This document shows positions 23,140 through 34,399 of a stretch of 64,000 nt of DNA, piece by piece. The notes under the pieces are model-generated. The model was given only the letters and a program-made list of their open reading frames with translations. It did no database searches and had not been told where the DNA came from. The stretch covers positions 496,001 through 560,000 of the forward strand of contig OY744469.1 of NCBI GenBank assembly GCA_963556145.1. Direction: 5' to 3'. A program made the position numbers and the translations under genes. How positions within the stretch are numbered: the stretch's first letter is position 1; every line of letters starts with the position of its first letter. This DNA is from Hygrocybe punicea. Lineage: Eukaryota > Basidiomycota > Agaricomycetes > Agaricales > Hygrophoraceae.

Positions 23140-23940
23140 ATCAGGCAGGAAGGGAGAAGGTTCAACAACTTGCAGAAGGCCTCAAGCGTGCTCTTGACAT
23201 CAACATTCTGTGGATCACAAAGAGATGTGACTAGTTAAATTGACCATTGTGTACAGAAGTAGTAGTCGAAAGCTTGACTACAGCCTATCATTCCATGCTG
23301 TGACGGGTTGCATGTAGACGAGTCGTAGAGGTAGGATGCAAGTGGTCGATTGTGTGGAGGACTTTGTGTATATCTTATCATTGTTTACTTGCGACAGCAT
23401 CATGCTAGCTACCTCCGATCTGTGACAATGTCACCTATATTTTGTAGTCATACCAGTGGATGACATCCCACAGGATTTAGGATATGTTTACAGAATAAAA
23501 CAGTGCCAGTCGGAGCTGGAACCGCTCACTGACTCAGCCCATGTGCTTTTGAAAACCTCAATTTACACTGAGCAGATACAAAAGAATGTGCCGAGGTTCA
23601 GCACATCAATGATCAGGTCATTTTGGGTGTTACTGATCTCGCTAAAGTCTAGGAACATGTCATAGATTGGTTTTATTCTGGAGGAGGGTGGTGACCCCCC
23701 CCATTCTAGATATTGCTGTTTATTGTGCATTTCGTGACAGTGGGTCTTAAATATTTTTCTGGGGTCTTCACAGCAACACGGTTTAATGTCAAAATCTACA
23801 GGATGTCATCCACTCAGATTCCACTGTCACCTACCGAGGCCCAAAACACAGTGATTGCTAGTCTCATACCTGACATTCTCACACAGTGGAAGAATCCAGC
23901 GGGATTCTAAGTGGACTGCGAAAAACAGTGAACGCTTGTG
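23140..23940. other. No gene recognised
   Basis: Only short frames and no motif. The stretch separates the Tnp2 start from the inverted repeat that flanks the RecQ fragment. A run of Cs lies at 23696-23702. Confidence 0.35.
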
Positions 23941-23945
23941 CAATA

Positions 23946-24066
23946 GAACATCTGGTGACTTTGAGTACAGAGGGTGTAGATCATCCATCATGTGACCTCG
24001 ACACGCAGAAAAATCTGTAATTAAAGTAGTACTGATAGACATGTCTTTACCACCTCCTGGCAATGT
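23946..24066 (+). repeat. Left inverted repeat flanking helicase fragment
   Basis: About 120 bp including GTGTAGATCATCCATCATGTG and CTTTACCACCTCCTGGCAAT recurs inverted at about 24985-25104 with over 90% matching bases in the core. The right copy covers the sequence just upstream of the helicase start codon. Confidence 0.8.
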
Positions 24067-24229
24067 ACAGACCTTCTGACAATGGCTCAGACTCAGATAC
24101 TCCTGACTTGCTTTCTGATACCAAGGAACTATTGTTCAGCACACATCAACGCATTCCAAGTTCAAACCCTCATCTTAGACACACAGAAAGCTGCTGGAAT
24201 TTTCTTAAGGTCACTGGTGACATTGTCGA

Positions 24230-24954
24230 TTGTGTCCTTCAAGTTCTTGCTCTGATGGATTCACAGGTCATTGTATTTCTTTTGAAAGTTTTTGCCCCAT
24301 TGTGAGATACAATGTGCTGCATCAACTGCAATGGCTAAGACATTTCTTGTAAATTCTGGTGTATGCATGAGTTTTGAAAACTTTGGGTGTTCGAGGCACA
24401 TTTTAGGAGAAGTGATGAGGACATGGTGCTTTCTGTCTTCAATTTCCTGATTACACAACATTAATGCAAGCATCATTTGAAAGAGAGATTTACAAAATAC
24501 CTTGTGAAGTTGTTGGCTATAATTGTCACCATTGACTGCTGTTGCGGTAAGGCTGAATTTTTTGAACCTTTCAGCCTTGATTGAAATATTCTGGAATCAA
24601 TAATTCAGTAGGCTATTTTTTATAAAGGCTCACCTGTTCAAACTCCAGCTCATTAAGAGGTGAAATAACAATTACCATTTTATCCTTTGCTTCATCCAAA
24701 AGGAGAGGCATTCCAAAGGGCATAGTCTTGCCCGAGCTTGTTCCAGCAATAACAATGCAGTCCAAACCAAGCATAAGAGCTTCAGCAATGTCGATCTGCC
24801 AGTCATAAGGTGCTTTCCCATTGAATGCTGCCTTAAATTTTGCTTCAATAGACTGACGAATGGCTGTCCCATCATAGTTCCGAGATGATACAGCAGCATC
24901 ACGGGCAAGCTTGAGAATGTCAGACTCCAATTCCAAGGTGGGTTGTGAGGACAT
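24230..24954 (-). pseudogene. RecQ-like DNA helicase, N-terminal fragment
   Basis: From Met at 24954 the first exon shows a Walker A motif GTSSGKT at residues 71-77 and ends ...ISPLNELEFEQ at a donor GTGAGC. A short exon (ISIKAERFKKFSLTATAVNG) follows a ~45-nt intron ending TTCCAG. A second intron (GTATTT...AATCAG) leads to HHVLITSPKMCLEHPKFSK and the Walker B region AVDAAHCISQWG, where the canonical DEAH glutamate is alanine. A stop follows at 24261, and weak similarity runs on to about 24230. The rest of helicase domain 1 is missing. These motifs fit the multi-copy RecQ-like helicases of basidiomycetes. The fragment lies between two inverted repeats. Confidence 0.85.
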
Positions 24955-24984
24955 ATATTAAAAGGAGACCAGGGAAGCGTTGAT

Positions 24985-25104
24985 ATTGCCAGGAGGTGGT
25001 AAAGACGCGTCTATCAGTACTATTTTAATTACAGATTTTTCTATGTGTCGAGGTCACATGATGGATGATCTACACCCGCTGTACTCACACCTCAGGAGTT
25101 CCAA
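24985..25104 (-). repeat. Right inverted repeat flanking helicase fragment
   Basis: Inverted copy of 23946-24066. It includes the likely promoter region of the RecQ-like fragment. No flanking target duplication was recognised. Confidence 0.8.
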
Positions 25105-25554
25105 CATTTAGTTGGGATCTAAAGTGATTTCTAAAGTGAGCAGAAAAATATAATCTTTAGATTTACATTTAGGCCTAGCATAAATATTGAATTTAAGTCA
25201 CAAATAAATATACATCTAAAGTATTCATTTAGTTTCATCTTTAGAGAAGTTTTACAATTAAAATAATAACCTGTTCTAAATTGTGGAAGGAAAACAGAAT
25301 TTGGCTACAAGTTTACTCAAATTTGCTAGTCTAAATTTAGGTATCATCTAAGGGCAGGCCAAAATTTAAACTTTCAGTTTGACTAAAATAATGGATTTAG
25401 TAGTTATCAAAATATATATATTCGGCGGTTATCACAGTGTTGGATTCTAAGGGGTTATTAACCCCGGATTTTTTGGTTAAGGGTTAACTCTTAATTACTA
25501 CCCTTAATAAGACTTGATTCTAAGGGGTTATTAAGACTCCATCCAAATATGGTA

Positions 25555-25779
25555 TCACCCATCGAAGTCGTCGCCCGATCCCTCCAATTCTCCATCGTCT
25601 GGTATCTTCTCCCCATCCGCTTCCTCATCTGCAAGCAACTCCATTAGTCTTGCCTCCTCTGTGTATGCCTGCTGCCTGTGGATCCGCCTCACTTGCTCTT
25701 CGATGTCCGTTTCCTTTCGCCCCCCAAACAGCAGTTCCAGTGACCGTGGCAACCATTTGGAGCGCTGGCGACCGTACAA
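25555..25779 (-). pseudogene. hAT transposase C-terminal fragment
   Basis: A 74-residue minus-strand frame inside the hAT derivative, with a basic start (RQRSKWLPRSLELL) and an acidic Glu/Asp-rich tail ending in DDFDG. Its position after the BED fragment suggests it is the C-terminal end of the parental transposase, joined across a deletion. Family identity of this piece alone is weak. Confidence 0.45.
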
Positions 25780-25847
25780 CCTGTCTGCTAAGTCATTTTC
25801 ATCATCCTCATGATGTATGTCAGCAAGTCCTTGGCATTAGGTAGGTG

Positions 25848-26033
25848 TTACCTACCTTCAATCACCCATGATTCTGATGAGAGCTTCGGTCTTCCATGAT
25901 CGTCAAGTTCCACAATTTCTCCATTTGGTCGTTGCTTCTCTATGCAACCAAGACAGTGAGCACGAAGATGTGAGCCATTCTGTTTGTCACCGGCCAGGAA
26001 ATGATCCCATATAGGCCCCTTTGAAGGGGGCAT
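25848..26033 (-). pseudogene. BED zinc-finger fragment of hAT transposase
   Basis: The 61-residue frame starts MPPSKGPIWDHFL and contains a BED-finger pattern: aromatic WDHF, then HLRAHCLGC with Cys/His ligands near residues 22-30. BED fingers form the DNA-binding N-terminus of hAT transposases. It ends at a stop or splice site after VIEGR (GTAGG follows, a possible donor). The catalytic RNase-H-like core is absent from the element. Confidence 0.65.
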
Positions 26034-26384
26034 TGCTGTCGGTTAGGCACTATGAATTTCATTTTCCCAGTATCCCCTGACTCACTGATTCTAAGGCTTA
26101 GTTAACCCTTATGATCGACTGCCAGTGATGTTAACCCTTAGTCTTAGAATCATATTAACCCTTAAACGTTAATAACCCTTAACCCTTAAGACCAACACTG
26201 GGTTATCAACATTCCAAATTTCAATCAGAACTACCCATGCAATCACCCACCCATCCCCTGCCCATCTCCTAATCATGACCTGAACCCAGCTCCGACGTCA
26301 ACAAAACCAACCGTGACACCATCTCGCCATCTCTCCCACTCCTGCTCATCCCATCCCTTGCATCTTCCCTGCCCATGCATGACA

Positions 26385-27352
26385 ATCTCCCTCCCTCATC
26401 CACGCCATCTCCCTCATCCACACCCACGCCATCTCCCTCATCCACACCCAAGCCATCTCCCTCATCCACACCCAAGCCATCTCCCTCATCCACACCCAAG
26501 CCATCTCCCTCATCCACACCCAAGCCATCTCCCTCATCCACACCCAAGCCATCTCCCTCATCCACACCCAAGCCATCTCCCTCATCCACACCCAAGCCAT
26601 CTCCCTCATCCACACCCAAGCCATCTCCCTCATCCACACCCAAGCCATCTCCCTCATCCACACCCAAGCCATCTCCCTCATCCACACCCAAGCCATCTCC
26701 CTCATCCACACCCAAGCCATCTCCCTCATCCACACCCAAGCCATCTCCCTCATCCACACCCAAGCCATCTCCCTCATCCACACCCAAGCCATCTCCCTCA
26801 TCCACACCCAAGCCATCTCCCTCATCCACACCCAAGCCATCTCCCTCATCCACACCCAAGCCATCTCCCTCATCCACACCCAAGCCATCTCCCTCATCCA
26901 CACCCAAGCCATCTCCCTCATCCACACCCAAGCCATCTCCCTCATCCACACCCAAGCCATCTCCCTCATCCACACCCAAGCCATCTCCCTCATCCACACC
27001 CAAGCCATCTCCCTCATCCACACCCAAGCCATCTCCCTCATCCACACCCAAGCCATCTCCCTCATCCACACCCAAGCCATCTCCCTCATCCACACCCAAG
27101 CCATCTCCCTCATCCACACCCAAGCCATCTCCCTCATCCACACCCAAGCCATCTCCCTCATCCACACCCAAGCCATCTCCCTCATCCACACCCAAGCCAT
27201 CTCCCTCATCCACACCCAAGCCATCTCCCTCATCCACACCCAAGCCATCTCCCTCATCCACACCCAAGCCATCTCCCTCATCCACACCCAAGCCATCTCC
27301 CTCATCCACACCCAAGCCATCTCCCTCATCCACACCCAAGCCATCTCCCTCA
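26385..27352. repeat. 24-bp minisatellite, about 40 near-identical copies
   Basis: CCATCTCCCTCATCCACACC plus CAAG is repeated about 40 times with almost no variation. Only the first few copies differ (CACGCC instead of CAAGCC). The period is a multiple of three, so five frames stay open across it: plus strand PKPSPSST or HPSHLPHP, minus strand GLGVDEGD or MREMAWVW. None has a convincing gene context. The homogeneity points to very recent expansion. Confidence 0.95.
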
Positions 27353-27465
27353 TCTGTCAGTCTCTGATGAGACCAACCAGGGGCTTTGTAGATTTTGTGC
27401 GTTTAGGCAGAGATCTAAGGATTCGGAGTGAGACAGGATCAGGATGGTGACATGATCAACATGAC

Positions 27466-28150
27466 TCACACTTTTTTAGGAGACGTGTGAAGATCAGCCT
27501 TGCATTTGATGCCTGTGTCCACGTCGACAGGACTTTGATCCTGGTTAGCTGCGACACATAACCTTACTTCCTTCCCTTTAACAGCATGCCCATTCTTGGA
27601 CTTGACTGCATCAGAGCTGGCCTCTACAGTTTTATCCCCACCCAAGCTGGCCTTTGATTTCACCTCCGCCAAGCTGGCCTTTGAACCCAAATTGGATCGT
27701 TTATCACCATTGCTTTCATTGCTGGAGTCTGAAGGATATCTGAGTTCCTGACTCTCTGTGCTAGCAACCTCTTTTCCGGTGGCAGATAATGTGAGTCTAA
27801 CTTCACCTCACAGAAGAATGACTGACCATCTAAATCATCCACAGTATTGGCCATCTTGCGAGGTACACAAATCAAACTTGTTGGCATAGGATGATTGGTG
27901 TTGGCATCCCTCTCAGCATTGGCATGACCCTGGGAGTCCTCAGGAGCCACAATGGCCTTGAGGGCCTGTAGGTCAGTGGCTACTTTTGCCGCTTATCTTT
28001 CTCCTTTCTAGCCGCTACTTCCTCCACCATTGCCCTTTTAGATGGCATATCAGGGAGACCGACAATGCAATTCTTGTTGGCTGTACATGTCATCATCCGA
28101 CTGCCAGCAGGAAGGCCAGAGGTTATTACAGGAATTTTTTTGCCAGCCAT
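27466..28150 (-). pseudogene. Uncharacterised repeated-family protein, frameshifted
   Basis: From Met at 28150 the minus strand reads MAGKKIPVITSGLPAGSRMM then CTANKNCIVGL and a Lys/Glu/Arg-rich helix to DKRQK. A one-base shift at about 27985 is needed to continue as KVATDLQALKAIVAPEDS through 27660. A further shift leads to the Lys-rich tail at 27690-27466 that ends in SPKKV. The SGLPAGSRM...SANK-like start recalls a multi-copy uncharacterised basidiomycete family often found near transposons, from memory only. No catalytic motif is visible. Confidence 0.45.
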
Positions 28151-28271
28151 ATCGATTTTCTTTTGGAGGTGGAAAATAAGAAGGTGAGAGTCACAACAAT
28201 CATTCATTTTTTTTTCTATTTGACTAAGACACCATATCCATACAAGAATACACACCCTTGGATGCCTGATA

Positions 28272-30102
28272 CCCAAAATCAACTGTTTGAAATTAATTTA
28301 ATCCCCAAAACCCTCATCTTCCACGATGACTGCCAAGAGGCTGCCAATGCTGCCAAATTTCTTAACAATCACTGCCCTGAATCCATGAGTCATGAGCGCT
28401 TTGCCAAGCACTACCACAGTACTATGTCAGATGAATACCTAGAACAGACCTTCAACGAATTTGCTGGGACAATGAGGATCCTGTGTGCTACGTCAGGTGC
28501 TTCAATGGTAAGTGTTCTTTTTCTCAAAGTGTTTTCACTCACAATTCTTGTTCTCAGGGTCTTGATGTACCAGACATTGCATGCATCATTCAATATGGAG
28601 TCTGCAGAGACATCCCAAACCTTCTACAGACTAGTGATGGATAGGTTTGGTTCTGAACCGAGGTTCGGACCTGAACTGAACTGAACCGAACCTGAAATAG
28701 GGTTCAGGTTCAAGCTGAAGCCTGAACCAAACCTGAGGTTCAGTTCAAGGTTCAGGCAGGGGGGAAATTCTGTGAACCTTGTTCAAACCAGTTTGAACCT
28801 GAACCTAAACTTCAACAAATGTGATATAATTTTGCCTAATTTTTGGAAGAAACATGATCACTTTTCTCTTGTTGTAGCTAACAACTTCCTGTTAAATCCT
28901 GCCACTCTCCTTCAGGAGGTTTGAGCTCTGGATTTGTCAGGATAAGTTGGTATAAGTTGTATAATATCTGAGGATTATGCCAAGGTAAGCCTCAAGTACA
29001 TCTGATGTATTATATTATCATTATTTTTAAGCACCACAGTTGCAACATTGAAGCTGATAAGCTTAATTTCTTTAACATGTTAGCTTTAAGTGATACAAAT
29101 GTACAGTAATACATACAATTTGCTCTAAAGGAACCTTTGTTCATGCTATATAACCACAAGGCATAAAATAAAGGCACTTATACTGAATAAAAATGTAATC
29201 TAGCCCTATGATACACTTACAGGTTTGGTTCAGGGTTCAGATCAGGGTGAACCTGAACTGAACCTGTTTGAACCTGAACCTAAGGTTCAGTTCAAAGTTC
29301 AGCATATTGAATGAACTGAACCTTAGGTTCGGTTCAAGGTTCTGATTTTTTTGGCCTGAACCAGACCGAACTGAACCTGTCCATCACTACTACAGAGGGG
29401 TGGATATGGCAGACGTACCTCATCAATCAATGCCCTTTTCCTCATTATATATGAACCATGGGCCTTGACAGCAGACCTGTAAAAGTTGTCTGGGACCTTA
29501 GCAACCCAGATCAACCTCTACAAGTGATCACCAAGCTGTCAAAAAAACCAGAATGGACTGGAGTGGTGATGTACCAATGTATCCAGTCAGAGAGCTGTGT
29601 ACGTGCATTCTTTGCAAGTTACCTTGGCAACAAGACACCCACTGGTATGTGCAGGCCAGATTCACTGTGGACAAGCTCATGTTGCTTATTCGTAGCAATG
29701 TTATCTACAAATCGCTTTTGTTGCCATAACCACTCTGACACCAGCTTCAATCTCACTCAATTCTTCCCAGGAACATTTATAACAGCACAAAACTTCACGT
29801 TTGTTGACCAAGTCTCCTACACATCCACCACAAGACCAAAATATCAGCCAGTGAAAGAGCGTGAACCATGGAAGGCACTTTTATATGCATGGTGTTCACG
29901 CACACACCACGCTGATCAATACCAAGCTGTTCATCAGATCTCATGGATACTTACTGATGCTGACACAGAATTGATCTCCAAAACCATTAAGACAAAGCTC
30001 CATACAATTGGTGACCTCAGAATGTTGTTGGGTGCCCATCAAGACTGGGCTAGTGAATTGGGTGCACGAGTAGTGGGTGAAATTCGCTTGTTTGATTCAT
30101 AA
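28272..30102 (+). pseudogene. RecQ-like DNA helicase, C-terminal part, split by MITE
   Basis: The plus strand encodes helicase domain 2: LIPKTLIFHDDCQEAAN, HSTMSDEYLEQTFNEFA, then RILCATSGASM, a 50-nt intron (28508-28557) and GLDVPDIACIIQYG. At 28631 the gene is cut by a hAT-type MITE. After it (29390 onward) the frame resumes as QRGGYGRRTSS, the arginine-finger region of motif VI. An in-frame TAA follows after LTADL, then the family C-terminal extension, including TTRPKYQPVKERE and HHADQYQAVHQISWI. The stop at 30100-30102 directly abuts the stop of the convergent DUF6589 gene. Nonsense codons show it is inactive. Confidence 0.85.
28632..29389. mobile_element. hAT-type MITE inside the RecQ-like gene
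   Basis: 758 bp with terminal inverted repeats TAGTGATGGAYAGGTTY and subterminal GAACCTGAACC / GGTTCAGGTTC repeats in both orientations. Flanks are CTACAGAC and CTACAGAG, an 8-bp duplication with one mismatch. No coding capacity. The insertion falls in the codons of the helicase LLQRGG block. Confidence 0.9.
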
Positions 30103-33100
30103 TTACATATCATCCCTGTCCACACTCATAGCTACTGCTGGCAATTCATCATCCTCTGTCAAGGCTGCAGCCTCCTCTAAGTTCCCTTCCATCATGCACA
30201 CAAGCTTTTTGCTGAATGTTGCCAGGCTTGACATGAGTTTCCATCCTCCTGACACAATGAGATCAGCAACAACCTTCTGTTGCTCATTCCCACTTTGTCC
30301 TGATTGATAGTTGTCAAGGCTGAGTTCATGAATCTTATTAGCAACTTTCCAGATGAGTGGTGAAATGTCAGGTGTTGTATGCATTTTTCCTGGGGGGGCA
30401 CTTGTAGTAGTAGATCACATGACAGAGGCTCCCACAGTTGGTTCCCTTAGATAGTAGTTCCTGTGGTAGCCATCCTCATCCTGATACATCCATGTCCCAC
30501 TGACTCCGAGTCCCTTGAGCCCTTCCCTGAGCCCATCCCACCTCTACACCAGGGTCCAGCTATTGCTGCTAATGTGACTTGTTTCTTGACATGTTGAAGC
30601 TGAAGGACAGCACTGGAAATGTCACCCAACCTGTCCCAGTTTGCGTGAACACTCTTTGCAATGAAAAACAGCTGTTCAACACCCTTCACCAAACTCTAGT
30701 GTATAAGACCACTGCTGGCGTACCTTGAGGTAACCAATTAAGTGTTTGATGTTGAGATTGACCACCATGAAGTGTTGGGGCAGTCCTGAGACGTTCACAA
30801 GCATGTTGTCTTGCATAATGTCACTGGTAATAATCAGTGCGAAAATGATTTATTTTAACATGAGCTCACGCAAATTTTGGTGTCCAAATGTACTTGAGAC
30901 CAGCCAGAAAGTGTAAGATCTCAGTACAGTAGTTATTTGAGCCTGCGCCACGAAAGATCTTTGCCAGTGAGAGAAGGAGATCCTCAACCAGACCAAAGTC
31001 GCTATGAGAGATCACCTGTGTGAGTTCCATGATGTAGAGAAGGTCCTGAGTGAGCAAGATAATGTTTGTGTGGGCAAGGTCCTTGAGAGGATCCAGTGCA
31101 TTTGGGTAGGGGAGTTTGAGCAGAAGATCTTGAGCACTTGGGTTCATTTTTGCAAAGTTGTCAGGGTCACCAAGTTCTTCTCACCAGCCATTGAGAATCG
31201 TTCCATGGAGAATCTGTGTCAGAGCAGCCAGCAGTGTGTGGTAGTCCAGATGCTCACCACCAAGCTGTGCCTTCTCCATCAGAGCAAAAAAGTATGTTAG
31301 ACTGCAAGTTTGATGAAGTGAACCATGGTGGATGTGCAGGAGTGCCCATGTCAAGTTTAAACAAAAGTGGAAAAGACCGAATGCAAGCTGAAAGATGTCC
31401 TGCCAGGACCAGGGATTGACATCATTGATTCAAGAGACTTGCTCACCACAGATGCAAGCATTTGTTGATTGGTCATTCACACTCAGAATTGCATTTTGAC
31501 TGAGAGTCTTCACATCTAGGCCAAGCTGCACTTGGTAAGTGTCATCATGTATTGCAAGATTTCCTGGTATAGATGACTCATCAATAGTTGTCATAGGAAG
31601 TGGGTATTGTTTTGTTTTCTCTCCAAGAGGCATTGGTCGTCAAGGAATGGGCTGAATGACTTGCAGTACTGGCAGAGAATCTGGGTGAAAATGACAGAAA
31701 ACTGGTGATTGAGGGTCTTGATTGGCTCCAAGCTGAGACAGAGGTCCATATTTGACAACCCCTTGAAGTTTTTGTAATGACTGATGATCAGCACATGTAA
31801 CAGGTCCTCAGGTCTGGAATTCCGAAGCATATAGAGAATCCCAAAGGTTCCAGATCAGACCTTGGCCAGTGTTAATGATCCACATTTTTCCATGAAGTTT
31901 GAGGTGCTGATATTGATGTTATCGTAGCAGAACATATGTGGAAGAGCGGTGGCTTACTTCACAATGGAGATACATCACTCACTGAGATGTGGTAGAAGGG
32001 CCCTGATACTGTCATAGGATATCATTAAACCACAGTGGAACAGGGTGTCAATTGTTTTCTTCGAGGATCCCATACTCTAGAGGAAGAGGCCAAAGACAGC
32101 TTGAAACTTGATAGATCTATTTGAGCATTGGTAGGCCAACTGCGCAACAATGATATTGCATACCTGGCATGCTTGAGTGACAAAAAGGGATACAAATCAA
32201 TTGAAACTCACAGTTTCTGGGTTGTTGATTTTGTTGTTTAATTTTGCTTCTTCCATCTTGGCAGCAGCTTGCAGAATGCGCTGCAAAATGGGACACAACA
32301 GGATTGCTGGCCCAAGAGTTGTGTCAAGCTTCCAGTCTAGAATCAGCTCCAGGCTGACATTCTTAATGCTTGTCAGAAAGAGCTCCTTTGCAACTTGGTT
32401 CATTTCGGCAGAGATGATGGAACAGATTGAATTGACTGCATGAGGGTGCATCCAGTTCAAGATCCAGTTGTTTCCTTTTGGATGTGCAAAGATCCTATCC
32501 AGAAGAAGTGTAATCTTTGAAGAACTTAGAGAGAACCATTGCAGTCGATAGCTTTTATATACGTCTTGTTCTGGGTCAAGTAGATCTAGGAGGAAATCCA
32601 GAGGTGTCTTGTGAGCACTATCAAGCATTGTCAAGATTGTCTGCTTGCATTCCTTCCAAGAGTTTCGTGGTAAAGTGGCACTTCGGATCGTTGTGTATGT
32701 ACGCATTCCAGATGTTAGTAAGGTCAGCTGATTTTCTTTTGTGCTCAAAGACAACTCCAGAAGCAAGGGGCTGGGTTCATTGTCCTTTCGGATTGGGGGC
32801 ATACCATCATTACACAGGAAATCTTCAGATAGGGTGTATAGTGAATAGTCGTCTAGAGGGTCCCTTGGTGTCTCCAGGATTGATGATTGCACTGACGATG
32901 GACTCAGGTCAGTGATTAGCCCAGGCCCTGGGTTGTCTCCAAGGAACTCTTGACTTGATGGATTCCAGGCTCAGAAGACTGGAGCAGGTGTCCAGGGACT
33001 CATAAGCAATATTCTAGGCTGCAAGGATTCTTGAGTTTGCCCTGCAGAACTTGGCCCAGGTGTGTTCACATTAGCTGTTCTGAAGTCCAATTTTTGTCCC

Positions 33101-33177
33101 AGTTTGATGGCTTTGTGTCTTGTAGGCATGTTTGGATTAACAGAGATGAAGGGGTCATTTGCATGAGGACGTTTCAT
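30103..33177 (-). pseudogene. DUF6589-type protein, decayed
   Basis: From Met at 33177 one minus-strand frame runs to 32197 with a single stop at 32971. It carries LDLLLDLLD-like helices, ILLDRIFAHPKGNNWILNW, HAVNSICSIISAEM and KELFLTSI blocks. Downstream blocks in shifting frames follow the family order: FCYDNINIS, SGTFGILYMLRN (31840-31800), LLYIMELTQVISHSDFG and FRGAGSNNYCTEILHF (31147-30866), NWDRLGDISSAV (30692-30600), and DISPLIWKVANKIHEL with the acidic C-terminus (30384-30103). This order matches the large basidiomycete-restricted DUF6589 family, whose function is unknown. Multiple frameshifts make it a pseudogene. It is convergent with the RecQ-like gene. Confidence 0.75.
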
Positions 33178-33179
33178 GG

Positions 33180-34030
33180 TACAGGATAAAAAGATGTATT
33201 ATTTCGATGTGAAGGATATTCGATCATAATTGATAGTTTCGCTACACGTGATGAATTTCCTTTTTTAGTCTGACCTAATGTGGTAGGTGTGGATTACATG
33301 GTAATTCAAGCCCTGGCTCTCTATCGAGATTTACCGGTTTAGAAGAGAGCCTGGTCATGAGGCTATTACTCACCCTATTCCACTTGTGGAGATGCCTGGG
33401 TGACATTCGTCTCTGTCTCTTGAACTGCTTCTTCGGAAACCAATGTCTATCAAGGTGTGAAGTCGGCCCGTTGCAGCCAATCCACACTCAAGGCCCTGGC
33501 CCTTGATAGTTGGGAAGGTACACCAGCTGATGGGAAGAGCACTTTGAAGTATTCAGGACCCAAATGACTGGCAAGACGTCCAGAGTCCAGAAAATTCTCT
33601 GTGAGCCATGCACATTGATATAATCATGTTATCAGGTGGCTTGCCTGATCACTGGACTTTACGCAACCATAGGTCCAGTGAATCAAACCTTTTGCAGCAT
33701 TCAGAGACCTTTCAATATGGCTGCTCAACTGTCCATCACACCAATGTCAAGCGAAGGGTGCTTCAATTATATATGGTAAGCCACAACCTGTTCATACCTT
33801 CATAAGGAGCATCTAGGGTATCATCATATAAAGAAGGGGTCGCATGCCGGAGGAATTGCATTTGGAGCCCATTCTACCAAAAAAACACGCTCCACAAGAA
33901 GAGCCCCATCAACCAGAAGAGCCCACCCCATCAGGAGAGCACAGTCAACCACAAGAGCCCACACCAAAAGAGCCCAATTGACCAATAAGTATATGCCTCT
34001 TCTATTATACAAGTTGTATCATTTTGGGGA
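33180..34030. repeat. No gene; short AGAAGAGCCCA repeats
   Basis: Nothing is recognised from 33180 to 33870. Bases 33885-33985 hold about six imperfect copies of a 17-20 bp unit, (A/C)AAGAGCCCA(C/T)CA. A TTATATATGG sequence is at 33768. Confidence 0.5.
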
Positions 34031-34042
34031 CAATCATTTGCA

Positions 34043-34318
34043 TTGCTAGTGTCCAGGAAGCTGCCTCACAAGAGTTCTTCCACAGCCCAGCGTAAAGTCA
34101 TCAAAGAAGTCGGTACAGAGGTGCACAAGTATCTCACCAGCCCTGGAGGCCAACAGGAATTTGAGACCGTCAAGGAAAATTTGCGGAAGGCGGAGAAGAT
34201 GTCCAAGAGGGACTTGAGAAGGCTGAAGAGAAACTCGAGGAGGGCTGAGAAGCCATCAAAGAGGAAGTTGAGAAGGGTGTAGAGGATCTTGTCGACAATG
34301 TCCAGGTACCAGTGATTT
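34043..34318 (+). CDS. Unrecognised Lys/Glu-rich helical fragment
   Basis: Two overlapping plus-strand frames encode a charged helix: one gives 79 residues with KVIKEVGTEVHKYL and repeated KAEKMSK/RRLKRN words. The alternative frame reads EKAEEKLEEG and EEVEKGVEDLVDNVQ and continues toward a hydrophobic segment (LLMGMGTGSLVAIVLL) near 34345-34395. A frameshift between them would give a small membrane-anchored coiled-coil protein. No family is recognised and it may be a remnant. Confidence 0.25.
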
Positions 34319-34399
34319 TTTATCTCAGGTATAAATGCTTCCTGCTCATGGGCATGGGCACAGGATCTTTGGTTGCAATTGTCTTGCTTTTTAAAAACA

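Larger units (their letters stand above)
25427..26208. mobile_element. Non-autonomous hAT element with 8-bp duplication
   Basis: The element spans 25435-26200 between perfect duplications GGTTATCA (25427-25434 and 26201-26208). Its ends are CAGTGTTGG and CCAACACTG. Subterminal regions are packed with TTAACCCTTA/TAAGGGTTAA words. Inside are two minus-strand fragments of a hAT transposase (BED finger and acidic C-terminus) but no catalytic core, so it is an internal-deletion derivative that needs a helper transposase. Confidence 0.9.

Noticed and set aside
26090..26200. TTAACCC-rich sequence resembling a telomere
   Set aside because: Fungal telomeres are usually TTAGGG/CCCTAA. Here the words are CCCTTAA in both orientations and lie inside the terminal repeats of a hAT element with a perfect target duplication.
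26269..27431. Long open frames on both strands across the 24-bp repeat, encoding [16 protein letters not shown] or similar
   Set aside because: The frames exist only because the period is a multiple of three and lacks stops. There is no flanking coding sequence, splice site or recognisable start context.
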